A stretch of DNA of 64,000 nt from JALOOX01 sp964557955 (GTDB taxonomy: Bacteria; Desulfobacterota; Syntrophobacteria; Syntrophobacterales; Syntrophobacteraceae): positions 1 through 64,000 of the forward strand of contig CAZLCS010000023.1 in the NCBI GenBank assembly GCA_964557955.1, in the 5' to 3' direction. Below, piece by piece: positions 45,532 through 54,239 of the stretch. The notes beneath the pieces are model-generated. The model saw only the letters and a list, made by a program, of their open reading frames with translations. It had not been told where the DNA came from and searched no databases. How positions within the stretch are numbered: the stretch's first letter is position 1; every line of letters starts with the position of its first letter. The position numbers and the translations under genes are program-made.

Positions 45532-45557
45532 ACCCGTGGAAAACGTTTTCCACGGGT
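45532..45557 (-). terminator. Rho-independent terminator of folD
   Basis: ACCCGTGGAAAAC and GTTTTCCACGGGT form a perfect 13-bp palindrome, followed on the minus strand by TTTTGTTTTTCT. It lies 33 bases past the folD stop. Confidence 0.85.
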
Positions 45558-45589
45558 CTCTTATACTCAGGCGTCCGGAAGAATGGAAG

Positions 45590-46480
45590 CTAGTCTTTGA
45601 TGTTATTGTGAACCTTGAAACCGCGGACCGTATTCTTCATCAGCATGGTGATAGTCATGGGTCCCACGCCGCCGGGCACGGGCGTGATGGCGCTGGCAAT
45701 ATTGACCGCCTCGTCGAAGGCCACATCGCCCTTCAGGATCCGCTTGCCGTCTGCCGTCTTCCCGACTTCGTTTACCCCGACATCGATGACCACCGCGCCG
45801 GGCTTGATCATATCCCCCTTGACGTATTCCGGTACACCGGCGGCTGCAATCAGGACGTCCGCGCGCTTCGTATGGAAATTGACGTCCTTGGTGCGCGTAT
45901 GAACTATTGTAACGGTGCAGTTGGCGCCCTTGCCTTTCTGCACCAGCATCATCGCGATGGGCTTGCCCACGATGTTCGAACGACCCACAACAACAACTTC
46001 GGCACCGGAGAGCTCGGTTCCCGAGCGCACCAGGAGCTCCTGGATACCCGCCGGGGTGCAGGGAAGGAAATCCGGCTCACCGATCATGAGCTTGCCGACG
46101 TTGACCGGATGGAACGCATCCACGTCCTTGCTGGGATCGATGGCGAGAAGGATCTTGTTTTCGTTGACATGCTTGGGCAGCGGCAGCTGCACCAGGATGC
46201 CGTCGATCTGGGGATCTTTGTTATATTTGTCGATGAGCGCCAGCAGCTTGTCCTCGGCGAGGTCTGCGGGCTGGTTGTCCTGAACGGAATAGAATCCGAG
46301 CTCATGAGCTGTGGTCTGCTTGGCCCGAACATAGCTCTGGGAGGCAGGGTTTTCACCCACCAAAATCGTCACCAGACCAGGGACCTTTCCGTACTTGGCT
46401 TTCAGTGCCTCGACTTCGGCTTTCAACTCGGCGCGGATTTCCTTGGCCACTTCGGCGCCTTTGAGCAACTTGGCCGCCAT
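45590..46480 (-). CDS. folD: Methylene-THF dehydrogenase/methenyl-THF cyclohydrolase
   Basis: A 296-residue bifunctional enzyme interconverting methylene-, methenyl- and formyl-tetrahydrofolate. Motifs are YVRAKQTTAHELGF (catalytic Lys region), DGILVQLPLPKHV, and the NAD(P) site VVVVGRSNIVGKP, with ITPVPGGVGPMT near the end. ATG 46480 follows GAGGAGGG. It follows fhs by 96 bases; the two consecutive C1 steps are together. Confidence 0.96.
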   Translation of the reverse strand: MAAKLLKGAEVAKEIRAELKAEVEALKAKYGKVPGLVTILVGENPASQSYVRAKQTTAHELGFYSVQDNQPADLAEDKLLALIDKYNKDPQIDGILVQLPLPKHVNENKILLAIDPSKDVDAFHPVNVGKLMIGEPDFLPCTPAGIQELLVRSGTELSGAEVVVVGRSNIVGKPIAMMLVQKGKGANCTVTIVHTRTKDVNFHTKRADVLIAAAGVPEYVKGDMIKPGAVVIDVGVNEVGKTADGKRILKGDVAFDEAVNIASAITPVPGGVGPMTITMLMKNTVRGFKVHNNIKD

Positions 46481-46505
46481 AGCTTCACCCTCCTCAAAAG
46501 TTGAA

Positions 46506-46528
46506 GGCAGGGCATGGAATGCCCTGCC
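46506..46528 (-). terminator. Hairpin between fhs and folD
   Basis: GGCAGGGCAT and ATGCCCTGCC form a perfect 10-bp stem with a 3-base loop. It is followed by TTCAACTTTT on the minus strand and may attenuate read-through from fhs into folD. Confidence 0.5.
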
Positions 46529-46576
46529 CACGGGTCATTTCAATCGAACCGCTTCATTCCACATTACCAGCCATTC

Positions 46577-48340
46577 TTAGAACAGGCCGGAAACCGCCCC
46601 CGTATTGACATCCACGTCGATGCGTCGGAAGGCCGGGTTGGACGAGGTGCCGGGCATGAGGCTGATGGTGCCTGCACACGGACAAAGGAACTTGGCGCCT
46701 GAGTAGATCAAAACGTCGCGGATGGGAAGCGTCCAGCCCTTGGGCACGCCCTTCAGGGTAGGATCGTGGGTCAGGCTGAGGTGCGTCTTCACCATCATGG
46801 TGGCGTAATCGGCATACTTGGGATCCGCTTCGAGCATCTTGGCCTTGGCCTCGGCTTCAGGGGTCCAGGCCACGCCGTCGGCGCCGTAGACTTCCTTGGC
46901 CACCATGGCCACGCGGTCTCTCAACTTCATCTCGAGCGGATAGAGGAACTTGAACTGGCTTTCTTCCTTGCAGGCATCCATGACGGCATCAGCGAACTCG
47001 AGAGCGCCATCGCCACCCTTCGCCCAATGCTCGGAGAGAGCGCAGCGGGCGCCGGCCGCTTCAGCTGCCTTCCTCACCAAAGCGATCTCATCCTTGGTGT
47101 CCGTGTGGAAGGCGTTGATGCAGACAACGGGGTTGATGCCGGCCTTGCGAATGACACCGATCAGGTGGATCATGTTGGCAATACCCTTTTCCACGAGACC
47201 CAGGTTCTCCTTGGTGTACTCCTCGGGCAAAGCGAGACCGGCTACGACCTTCGGACCACCGCCATGCATCTTGAGGGCTCGGATGGTGGTGGTGAGAACG
47301 GAAACGTGAGGCTTCAGACCGCTGTAGCGGCACTTGACGTTCCAGAACTTCTCGAAGCCGATATCCGCTGCAAATCCGGATTCCGTCACGTGGTAATCGA
47401 ACATCTTGAGACCGATGCGGTCTGCGATGATGGAGGACTGGCCAACGGCGATGTTGGCAAACGGACCGGCGTGCACCATGCAGGGATTGTATTCAGCCGT
47501 GCACATCAAGGTCGGGTTGACGGCGTTACGCATGAAGGCCGTCATGGCATTGCCCACTTCCAGGTCGCCCGTAGTCACCGGCTTGCCGGACTTGTCGAAG
47601 GCCACCGTGATTTCGTTCAACCGCTTCTTCATGTCGGCCAGATCGTTGACAATAGACAGGATGGCCATGATCTCGGAGCTCACGGCGATACCGAACTTGG
47701 ACTGCATCATGTAGCCATCCATGCGCCCGCCCATGCCGATGATGATGTTGCGGAGGGATTGCGCACAAAAGTCGATGATCCACCCCATTTCCACGCGAGT
47801 GGGATCGACATCAAGACGGCGCATCTTGGTGAGGCGCGCCAGCTGCTCGTCGTTGTAGTTCCGCTCATGCTGCATGCGGGCGGTCAAAGCGACCATGGCC
47901 AGGTTGTGGGCGTTCATGATGTCGTTGATATCACCCGTGAGACCCAGCGAGAATTCCGTCATGGGAATGAGCAGGGCGTTGCCGCCGCCTGCCGCCGTTC
48001 CCTTGACGTTCATGGTGGGGCCGCCGGAAGGCTGACGGAGGGCGCCGCCAACATTGACGCCGCGCTTGCCGAGGCCTTCCATCAGACCGCAGGATGTCGT
48101 GCTCTTGCCTTCGCCCAGCGGAGTCGGGGTGATGGCGGTGACTTCAATGTATTTGCCGTCGGGCCGATCCTTGAGGCGGTTGATGATCTTCATGAAGTCC
48201 AGTTTGCACAGACGTCCCATGGGCAGGATTTCGTCTTTCTGCAATCCGAGTTTTTCCTGCCAATCCCACGGAGTGGGCATATTCTTTTCAGCTGCTTCGG
48301 AAATTTGCCAATCTTTCATCTCTACTGCGTTGTAAGCCAT
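46577..48340 (-). CDS. fhs: Formate-tetrahydrofolate ligase
   Basis: A 587-residue ATP-dependent ligase that makes 10-formyl-THF from formate, the entry of the methyl branch of the Wood-Ljungdahl pathway. The P-loop ITPTPLGEGKSTT is clear, as are GGALRQPSGGPTMNVKGTAAGG and FGIAVSSEIMAIL. It is slightly longer than typical (about 556) because of an N-terminal extension. ATG 48340 follows GGGGGAG. In a syntroph or sulfate reducer it may run in either direction (inference). Confidence 0.97.
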   Translation of the reverse strand: MAYNAVEMKDWQISEAAEKNMPTPWDWQEKLGLQKDEILPMGRLCKLDFMKIINRLKDRPDGKYIEVTAITPTPLGEGKSTTSCGLMEGLGKRGVNVGGALRQPSGGPTMNVKGTAAGGGNALLIPMTEFSLGLTGDINDIMNAHNLAMVALTARMQHERNYNDEQLARLTKMRRLDVDPTRVEMGWIIDFCAQSLRNIIIGMGGRMDGYMMQSKFGIAVSSEIMAILSIVNDLADMKKRLNEITVAFDKSGKPVTTGDLEVGNAMTAFMRNAVNPTLMCTAEYNPCMVHAGPFANIAVGQSSIIADRIGLKMFDYHVTESGFAADIGFEKFWNVKCRYSGLKPHVSVLTTTIRALKMHGGGPKVVAGLALPEEYTKENLGLVEKGIANMIHLIGVIRKAGINPVVCINAFHTDTKDEIALVRKAAEAAGARCALSEHWAKGGDGALEFADAVMDACKEESQFKFLYPLEMKLRDRVAMVAKEVYGADGVAWTPEAEAKAKMLEADPKYADYATMMVKTHLSLTHDPTLKGVPKGWTLPIRDVLIYSGAKFLCPCAGTISLMPGTSSNPAFRRIDVDVNTGAVSGLF

Positions 48341-48670
48341 GTTTCTTCTCCCCCTTTGATCTAAAGGTTCTGCTTCCGTAATACGTGAAACCCTGGAGAA
48401 CAACTCCCCACCAAGATCCGAAAATCCGCTCTCAGCAGCACATTACAGCCGTGACTCGTTTCACCTCCTTCGTATGCGCGAACACCAGCGTCGAATAGAA
48501 CACCAGACAAACAGAAAACGTTGATTTGGGCAAAGGACATACAGGCGATGGAGTATCGAGGGTGTGGCAAATCTTTGAACGTGGGCTTTGTCCAATGGCC
48601 TCTATCGCCCCAAAGTTGTTCAAACTTTCTGCTATGCGTCCGAAAAGAGCCTTTTTTCACATACGGCGCA

Positions 48671-48699
48671 AACCTACTTGAGTCGCTTCCCTTTGTCAA
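48671..48699 (-). promoter_or_regulatory. Candidate promoter of fhs
   Basis: TTGACA (48694-48699) and TAGGTT (48671-48676) on the minus strand are 17 bases apart. This would give fhs an untranslated leader of about 330 bases. Confidence 0.35.
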
Positions 48700-49094
48700 G
48701 CGGAAACAGAAAAGCACCAGTTGCCACATGCCCCTTCTTATCGCAACATAGAGCCAATCTTTTGCCATACGGAGGGAGGACTGAATTTTATCTCTCTCAA
48801 ACAGCTACAAATCTTTGTTTTTCGCCAAATTTCACCACATTGAGATCCATGCATCCCATGCGAAGCGGACATTCCGCGAAATGACGACAACTGGCACATG
48901 AATTGCTTATCACTGACCGGAACTGCCTGATGCCTTCAAAAAACCAGTAACCCATCTGTTCATGATGGTTCACTGATTGTTCATAACCCGCAAAGGCTCT
49001 CAGCTTCTGCACGGTCTGAGCTCATTTGATCTCATGGTTTCAACATAGGAGTTCCAAAGATTTTTTATCTTATTTCAATAAATTACCAATCTTT

Positions 49095-49123
49095 TTGACA
49101 ATCCGGCAACCCCTGATTAAGAT
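49095..49123 (+). promoter_or_regulatory. Candidate promoter of dnaN
   Basis: TTGACA (49095-49100), 17 bases, then TAAGAT (49118-49123), 63 bases before the dnaN ATG. Confidence 0.55.
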
Positions 49124-49185
49124 GGTGAATCTTTTCATATTTAGGGATTCTAAAAACAACATCATTAAAATCAAAGGATGGACGC

Positions 49186-50298
49186 ATGAAAGCTCACATA
49201 GACAAGGTGAGTCTGGTTCAAGTTCTTCAGAGGGTTCAGAGCACTACCGAGAAGAAGACCCACATGCCCATCTTGTCCAATGTTCTCTTGAATGCCATCC
49301 ACGAACAACAAATGATGGAATTTACCGCGACGGACCTGGAGCTCAGCATTTGGACTCAGCTGAAGGCAAAAATCGAAGAACCCGGTTCCATGACCGTTTC
49401 CGCCAAAAAGCTGCTCGAGATTGTACGCGAGCTTCCCCAGGAAGTGGTGGATCTCGAAACTCATTTCGGCAATCGACTGACCGTCCGGACAGGACGCTCC
49501 CGATTTGAACTGGCGACCATCCCTGCAGACGACTTTCCCTTTGTTCATTTTTTCGAGGAGATTCCCCGTATGCCTTTTGAGCGGGAGGCTTTTCGGAAGG
49601 CTCTAGCACGGACGCTTTACAGTATTCCTTCCGACGAAGATCCGTTCAGTGTGGCAGGGCTTTACTGGCATCATCTGGGTCCTGAAGCGTTCCGATTTGT
49701 GGCTTCCGATGGCCACCGCCTGGTGTATAGTGAAGTGCCCGAGTCTGTGTTTAAGGGCTTGGAGGTCGGGAACGGCGTGATCATTCCAAGAAAGGGTGTT
49801 CAGGAGATCCTCAAACTCCTGGAAAGAGATGGAGATGCCAGCCTGGCGATTCACGAAAACAGCCTCCTGCTTGGAGTCCCGGACACCTTACTGAGCGTGC
49901 AACTGCTCGATGCCGAATTTCCCGAATACCAGCTGATCATCCCTGACGAACGTCCATCTGCTTTTCTGGCGGAAAAAGACCCCTTTCTCCAGGCTTTGAA
50001 ACGCGCGGCGGTTGTCTCTGACCAGAAATGGCGTCATGTCCGTTTTCAAGTGAAGCCGGGAGTTCTGGAACTGGATTCCGGCAATCCCGAGACGGGCCAG
50101 GCCAGTGATGCCGTCGATATCGAATACGACGGCGAGGAGTTTACCGTCTCCTTCAACATCCGGTATGTCATGGACGCGATCCAGGCGATTGAAAGCTCAC
50201 AGGTTCGGTTTGAATGGGTGGACCAGTTTCATGGCGGAGTTTTCGTGGGTGCGGACGACCCCACCTATCTCGGTCTCATCATGCCTATGGTGGTCTGA
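49186..50298 (+). CDS. dnaN: DNA polymerase III sliding clamp (beta subunit)
   Basis: A 370-residue clamp that tethers DNA polymerase III. The three clamp folds can be followed (KTHMPILSNVLLNA, FRFVASDGHRLVYSE, FTVSFNIRYVMDAI), ending in the conserved LIMPMVV (usual LIMPMR). AAAGGA precedes ATG 49186. dnaA, recF and gyrB are not adjacent. Its last 34 bases overlap the convergent pseudokinase gene. Confidence 0.97.
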   Translation: MKAHIDKVSLVQVLQRVQSTTEKKTHMPILSNVLLNAIHEQQMMEFTATDLELSIWTQLKAKIEEPGSMTVSAKKLLEIVRELPQEVVDLETHFGNRLTVRTGRSRFELATIPADDFPFVHFFEEIPRMPFEREAFRKALARTLYSIPSDEDPFSVAGLYWHHLGPEAFRFVASDGHRLVYSEVPESVFKGLEVGNGVIIPRKGVQEILKLLERDGDASLAIHENSLLLGVPDTLLSVQLLDAEFPEYQLIIPDERPSAFLAEKDPFLQALKRAAVVSDQKWRHVRFQVKPGVLELDSGNPETGQASDAVDIEYDGEEFTVSFNIRYVMDAIQAIESSQVRFEWVDQFHGGVFVGADDPTYLGLIMPMVV

Positions 50299-51875
50299 GT
50301 ACTGCGCTCCATGAGAAAGCGATCGGCAACGCATAGTGCTGAAACTGCGGAGACGCACTGGATGAGCTCAGGAACCGAAATGCGGTCGTTGAATCGCCCG
50401 AGATGAGGACCCGTGAGCAACGTGATATCTTCGACGCCGCGTTGCATGTTTGAAGCCTGCTCAGCCGACAGTCCGCGATCAACCAGAAATGCAAGGAATT
50501 CCTCTTCGGACATCTGCTGTTGATCCACCACGCGAAAGACTTCTTCCATGTACCGGTCCATGCCCAGCTCGTCCACCAGCCGCTGACTGAGCCTGTCCAG
50601 ATCGAGGCTCGCCATGGTGTCGTGAGCGGGGGAATGACCAACGAATCCTGTGTAATACCTTTGAAAGAGACCTTCAATGAGCTCTCGAAAACCCCGCTGA
50701 ATGAAGAGGTCTCGCGCATCCACGGTGGTCCCGTCCGCGTTTCTTCCGAAATAGCCCGGTCTCTGATTGCGAAAGTAACTCCCCGCCACGAGCACAAGGC
50801 TCAGGAGATGTGTCCCGATATGCTCATAGAGCTGTGCCGTCCTTCCGCTCCAGGAAATGAAATGCTCAAAATCCCGAATGCCGGTCAGCCCCAGGTTCGG
50901 ATACTGGCACGAATGGAGCCAGCGATCGAGACGACCACCTCGGGACCATTGATAAAGGCCGCCGTCAGCTCGGCGATGGGTCTGAATTCGATTGTGAAAA
51001 AGTGGGATGGGTGCGAGGTGAACGATGCCCATTGAGGTGAGCTGACCCAGCAGGCATGCACAATGACCGAGCACCCGGAGCAGGCCGGCCTCGTCCATAC
51101 CCGTGTCGTCTCGATGACCGTTGACATAGACGAAATAGTCACTCTGAGTCTTGTAGGCGATGGCCAGGCGGTCACGGTGAAGTGGCCTCGAAAAGCTTCC
51201 GTTTACCTTCTCGGGAAGCCGATCAAGCCTGAAAATGTAACATCCCCCCAGATCCAGTGGCCGTGGCACTCGAAAAGCAGCCTGCAGATGTGAAATGGTG
51301 CGCAGGTGATTCATCCACGCGACCTCCCATTGAAGGCAGGAAGGGTCATCCTCTGCGCCCAGAAGCTTCACAACGAGGAGCTCCTCGCGACCATTGGCCT
51401 TTGCGGCAAGACTTCTGCCATAGACGTATAATGGAACATCGCTTCTGATACCTGCCCGTGCCTGGAGACCCTCCCAGTCCAGCATCGGCGTTTCCAGCAT
51501 CGGAGGCGGCTTCAGGGCAGGTCCACGGATGTCGAGGTGGAGGCTGCCGAGCGCTTCGGCTGCGGCCTGCTGCGGTCCAGGCATGTCGGCACAGGAGATC
51601 TTCTTGAGTGTTTCAACGGCGCTCATGGCGACGGCTTGGGGGACCCCCGCCGAGGACGCCAATGAGGCCAGACCCTCTGCAGCCGCCTTGTAGAGAAAAA
51701 GAGACTGTTTCTGCCGGCGATGGACCGGGCTGGTCAGAGTATGTTCGAGGGCTTCCTTCGTTGTGAAGCTGACCATGTCCGGAGCCATATGGATGGCCGA
51801 AACGAGCTCATTGGTGGCCATGAAGGCCCCTGTGAAATCGAGGTCACGTTCGAGGAGGGCTTGCTCCAGTTTCAT
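50265..51875 (-). CDS. Kinase-fold protein, possibly SidJ-related pseudokinase
   Basis: A 536-residue cytoplasmic protein not matched to a well-studied enzyme. A helical N-terminal part (1-145) precedes a kinase-like core: a beta3 Lys (Lys170 in ELLVVKLL), an alphaC-type Glu184 (WEVAWM), a hinge-like GGCYIFRLDRL, a catalytic-loop-like GIVHLAPIPLFHNR (His286) and a DFG-like IRDFEHF (Asp335). The loop lacks the normal HRD aspartate, as in pseudokinases. Its pattern resembles SidJ-related pseudokinases found in Desulfobacterota; SidJ itself is a glutamylase. Function is unproven. GGAGAG precedes ATG 51875. It is convergent and overlapping with dnaN. Confidence 0.6.
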   Translation of the reverse strand: MKLEQALLERDLDFTGAFMATNELVSAIHMAPDMVSFTTKEALEHTLTSPVHRRQKQSLFLYKAAAEGLASLASSAGVPQAVAMSAVETLKKISCADMPGPQQAAAEALGSLHLDIRGPALKPPPMLETPMLDWEGLQARAGIRSDVPLYVYGRSLAAKANGREELLVVKLLGAEDDPSCLQWEVAWMNHLRTISHLQAAFRVPRPLDLGGCYIFRLDRLPEKVNGSFSRPLHRDRLAIAYKTQSDYFVYVNGHRDDTGMDEAGLLRVLGHCACLLGQLTSMGIVHLAPIPLFHNRIQTHRRADGGLYQWSRGGRLDRWLHSCQYPNLGLTGIRDFEHFISWSGRTAQLYEHIGTHLLSLVLVAGSYFRNQRPGYFGRNADGTTVDARDLFIQRGFRELIEGLFQRYYTGFVGHSPAHDTMASLDLDRLSQRLVDELGMDRYMEEVFRVVDQQQMSEEEFLAFLVDRGLSAEQASNMQRGVEDITLLTGPHLGRFNDRISVPELIQCVSAVSALCVADRFLMERSTQTTIGMMRPR

Positions 51876-52123
51876 GCGCTCTCCAAGGAGGTGTCCCCCG
51901 GGCATCGTCTTGTGAGTCGTTCTCGAGCTTCAGTATTCGGGACCATGGCCGCATCATGCATTGGTCGAGCCTTCGAATCTGCTTCATACCGAATCGGTGG
52001 CACCGAGACAAGCGAGATGGAGGAGTCTGCAATAATCTCACTCAATATTTTCCAATACACATCCGATTAAGGAAACACTGAAGGCAGTAGCTGACATCGA
52101 AAAACGAGCATGGAGGTTGTTTC

Positions 52124-52567
52124 ATGATGGGCATGAAGGAAAAAGGGTTCACCCTGGTTGAGCTGATGGTGGTCATCTCAATTGTGGCTATCCTGGCTGC
52201 CGTAGCTACACCGGCTTACATCAACCATCAGAACCGCGCCAAGCAGACCGAGGCGGTGGAGGCTCTGCTCAGAGCCAAAATGGATCAGGAAGCCTTCTGG
52301 GCCGACAACAATCGGTACGCCAACACGCTGGGATGTCTTTATTCTTTTGGCAATAACTGTAGTAATGCCAACTACTTGACATCGGGAAGCACCGCAACGA
52401 GTTATGTTCTGAGTATGGCCGGAGCAGGAACCATTCAAGCTCAACGAACTGTCCCATCATCCGGTTGTGTCGACACGGTGACGATCACACTCACCGACAA
52501 CTCCCGCCCGGTCGTCGCGAACCCGAGTGCCCTGCATTTCTCCTTGTTCGAATGGATCTTCAATTGA
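52124..52567 (+). CDS. Type IV pilin (PilE/PilA-like)
   Basis: A 147-residue prepilin. The peptidase site is G/F in KEKGFTLVELMVVIS with Glu5 of the mature protein; a single hydrophobic helix follows. The globular part has Cys pairs (LGCLYSFGNNC, SSGCVD) that may form disulfides. The C-terminus ends in an aromatic tail HFSLFEWIFN, not typical for pilins. GGAGG lies 7 bases before the ATG. A terminator after the gene separates it from the minor-pilin genes, so it may be produced in larger amounts. Confidence 0.9.
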   Translation: MMGMKEKGFTLVELMVVISIVAILAAVATPAYINHQNRAKQTEAVEALLRAKMDQEAFWADNNRYANTLGCLYSFGNNCSNANYLTSGSTATSYVLSMAGAGTIQAQRTVPSSGCVDTVTITLTDNSRPVVANPSALHFSLFEWIFN

Positions 52568-52977
52568 GAATAGACTGCGAAGAGTCCCCCACACCCGGAC
52601 TTTGGCCTCAACATGGCAAACTGAGAAAGTAGCTCCAGACAGGGAGGGGGAGAGTCCCCTCTCTGTTTTATGAACCAACTTGTTCTAAAATCAGTAATTT
52701 TAGTTCTGCTCCCCTCGTTAAGATTTTGCGACCCTGCCACTTGATATTCTGCAGAGGAAACGATTGTCGGGCCTGAATGAAGGCGGCTGGCTCACCCTCC
52801 ATAATTTTCTTCAGTGCAATCCCGGTGCATCCGATACTTTTCCAGAGGCTTCTGGCGGGGCTCACTGTTCTCAACAGGAACAGGGACTTCCCGCCCCAAA
52901 CGGCGACTGTACAAGCAATGCACGGAGAGCAGTGTTTGTAGTGGCATCCATTATCGCAATGCAGGAGGAGAAAGCCG
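52568..52977. other. Intergenic region between pilin and minor-pilin operon
   Basis: 410 bases with the pilin terminator at its left and no convincing gene. A small inverted repeat CTAAAAT/ATTTTAG lies near 52684-52702. Confidence 0.5.
52639..52669 (+). terminator. Rho-independent terminator of the pilin gene
   Basis: ACAGGGAGGGG (52639-52649) pairs with CCCCTCTCTGT (52656-52666), one G-T pair, followed by TTTA. Confidence 0.7.
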
Positions 52978-53553
52978 GTGAAAGCCATATGGCCCAAAAA
53001 ACTGGGCATGAAACCATCGGACAATAGAGGCTTCACGCTGGTGGAGCTGATGGTGGTCATTGGGCTTCTTGTCATGTTCGGAATTGTGACTTCATCCTTC
53101 GATACCGAAAACTGGCTGGCAAACTACAGGCTCAGGGGAGCAGCCCGGGACCTTTATTCACGCATGAACAAGGCTCGCATGAACGCCATCAAGGAAAACA
53201 GAAGCTGGGGGATTCTCTTTGATACCGCCAACAATACCTATCAGCTTCAATTCCTGGATGATACCGGAAACTGGGTGGCTTCCGGGGAACCTGCAGTCAG
53301 CCTGGTCAACCAATACGGAAGCGGGGTCTCATTTGGCCACGGAGCTGCTACGGTCACCGCTACAAACCCTCCCGGGACAAATTGGGACGACAACGTCACC
53401 TTCACAGCCAACAGGGCCACCTTCAATCCCCAGGGATTCGCAAACAGTGGCTACTGCTACCTCACCAACAGCGACAACGGAGCCTACGCCGTGGGGTCGC
53501 TGACCTCGGGCTCTGTAAGAATCAGAAAATGGAATAATGGATGGCAACAGTAA
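52978..53553 (+). CDS. Minor pseudopilin, GspH/FimU type
   Basis: A 191-residue prepilin-like protein with cleavage site RG/FTLVELMVVIGLLV, then the GspH/FimU opening LRGAARDLYSRMNKARMNAIKENRSW. The globular domain is rich in Gly/Asn/Thr. It starts with GTG 7 bases after GGAGGAG. It is the first gene of the minor-pilin operon fimU-pilW-pilV-pilX-pilY1, whose products prime pilus assembly. Confidence 0.88.
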   Translation: MKAIWPKKLGMKPSDNRGFTLVELMVVIGLLVMFGIVTSSFDTENWLANYRLRGAARDLYSRMNKARMNAIKENRSWGILFDTANNTYQLQFLDDTGNWVASGEPAVSLVNQYGSGVSFGHGAATVTATNPPGTNWDDNVTFTANRATFNPQGFANSGYCYLTNSDNGAYAVGSLTSGSVRIRKWNNGWQQ

Positions 53554-53587
53554 GCTTCTTCTTGGAGAAGGATGTTGGAAACCCGTC

Positions 53588-54226
53588 ATGATACGCAAAG
53601 AGAACGGTTTTACGCTGGTTGAGCTGCTCGTTGCCCTGGCATTAACAGGGCTGGTGATGGTCGCTGTTTACAGGACCTTTGAGACTCAGCAGAAGGTTTA
53701 CGTCGTTCAGGATGACGTGGCATCGATGCAGCAGGAGCTCAGGGCGGCCATGGATATCATGTGCAGAGATCTCAGGATGGCGGGCTTCAACCCGGCGTCG
53801 TCGCCAAACTTCGGCATCCTGGAAGCGACTTCCTCCACCCTGCAGTTCACGGTGGATGTTGATGAAGACGGACTTCTCGTCGATGCCGCCAACGATCCCA
53901 ACGAGCAGATCCGATACAGTCTCAATGGAACCACCTTAGGGAGAGCGGTTTGGGGTGGTGGTGCACAGCCCGTGGCAGAGGATGTCGACGCACTGGACTT
54001 GGTCTACCTGGATGCCAACGGGGCCGTCATCGCCAACCCTGCAGCCAACCTGGGCAGTATCAGATCGATTCAAATAACCATGGTAGCGCGGTCAGGCAGA
54101 AGGGACAAAGAATACAGGAACTCCAACACATACCTGAACCAGCAGGGCACCGTCATTTTCGGCCCTGCCAACGATCAGTTCCGGCGGAGACTCCTCACTT
54201 CAACGGTCCGGTGCAGGAATTTATGA
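53588..54226 (+). CDS. pilW: Type IV pilus minor pilin PilW-like
   Basis: A 212-residue prepilin-like protein with ENGFTLVELLVALALTG and the PilW segment ELRAAMDIMCRDLRMAGFNP. The C-terminal half holds acidic, probably Ca-binding, segments (VDVDEDGLLVDAANDP). ATG 53588 lies 34 bases after the preceding stop. It is followed by pilV. Confidence 0.85.
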   Translation: MIRKENGFTLVELLVALALTGLVMVAVYRTFETQQKVYVVQDDVASMQQELRAAMDIMCRDLRMAGFNPASSPNFGILEATSSTLQFTVDVDEDGLLVDAANDPNEQIRYSLNGTTLGRAVWGGGAQPVAEDVDALDLVYLDANGAVIANPAANLGSIRSIQITMVARSGRRDKEYRNSNTYLNQQGTVIFGPANDQFRRRLLTSTVRCRNL

Positions 54227-54239
54227 GCTCAGGAGCCTG

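Larger units (their letters stand above)
48341..49185. other. Intergenic region between fhs and dnaN
   Basis: 845 bases between two divergent genes. It holds candidate promoters for both sides, a perfect anti-SD complement on the minus strand (48461-48470) without a convincing frame, and a 71-codon minus-strand frame (48797-49012) with Cys residues but no start signal. The right part (about 49000-49180) is AT-rich. Confidence 0.5.

Noticed and set aside
46766..48364. Long plus-strand frame opposite fhs
   Set aside because: It is a shadow of the high-GC fhs gene; no recognisable product. The same applies to long antisense frames opposite lysS, lolE, pilY1 and the phosphatase gene.
48797..49012. 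71-codon minus-strand frame with four Cys (CASC, CPLRMGC)
   Set aside because: No ribosome site before any start and no known family; left as a possibility only.
49000..49180. Possible replication origin upstream of dnaN
   Set aside because: The stretch is AT-rich, but no clustered TTATNCACA DnaA boxes were found; sequences such as TTATCACTG do not match.
51997..52013. Sigma54 -24/-12 promoter before the pilin gene
   Set aside because: TGGCAC is followed by AAGC instead of TTGC and the GG-to-GC spacing is one base too long.
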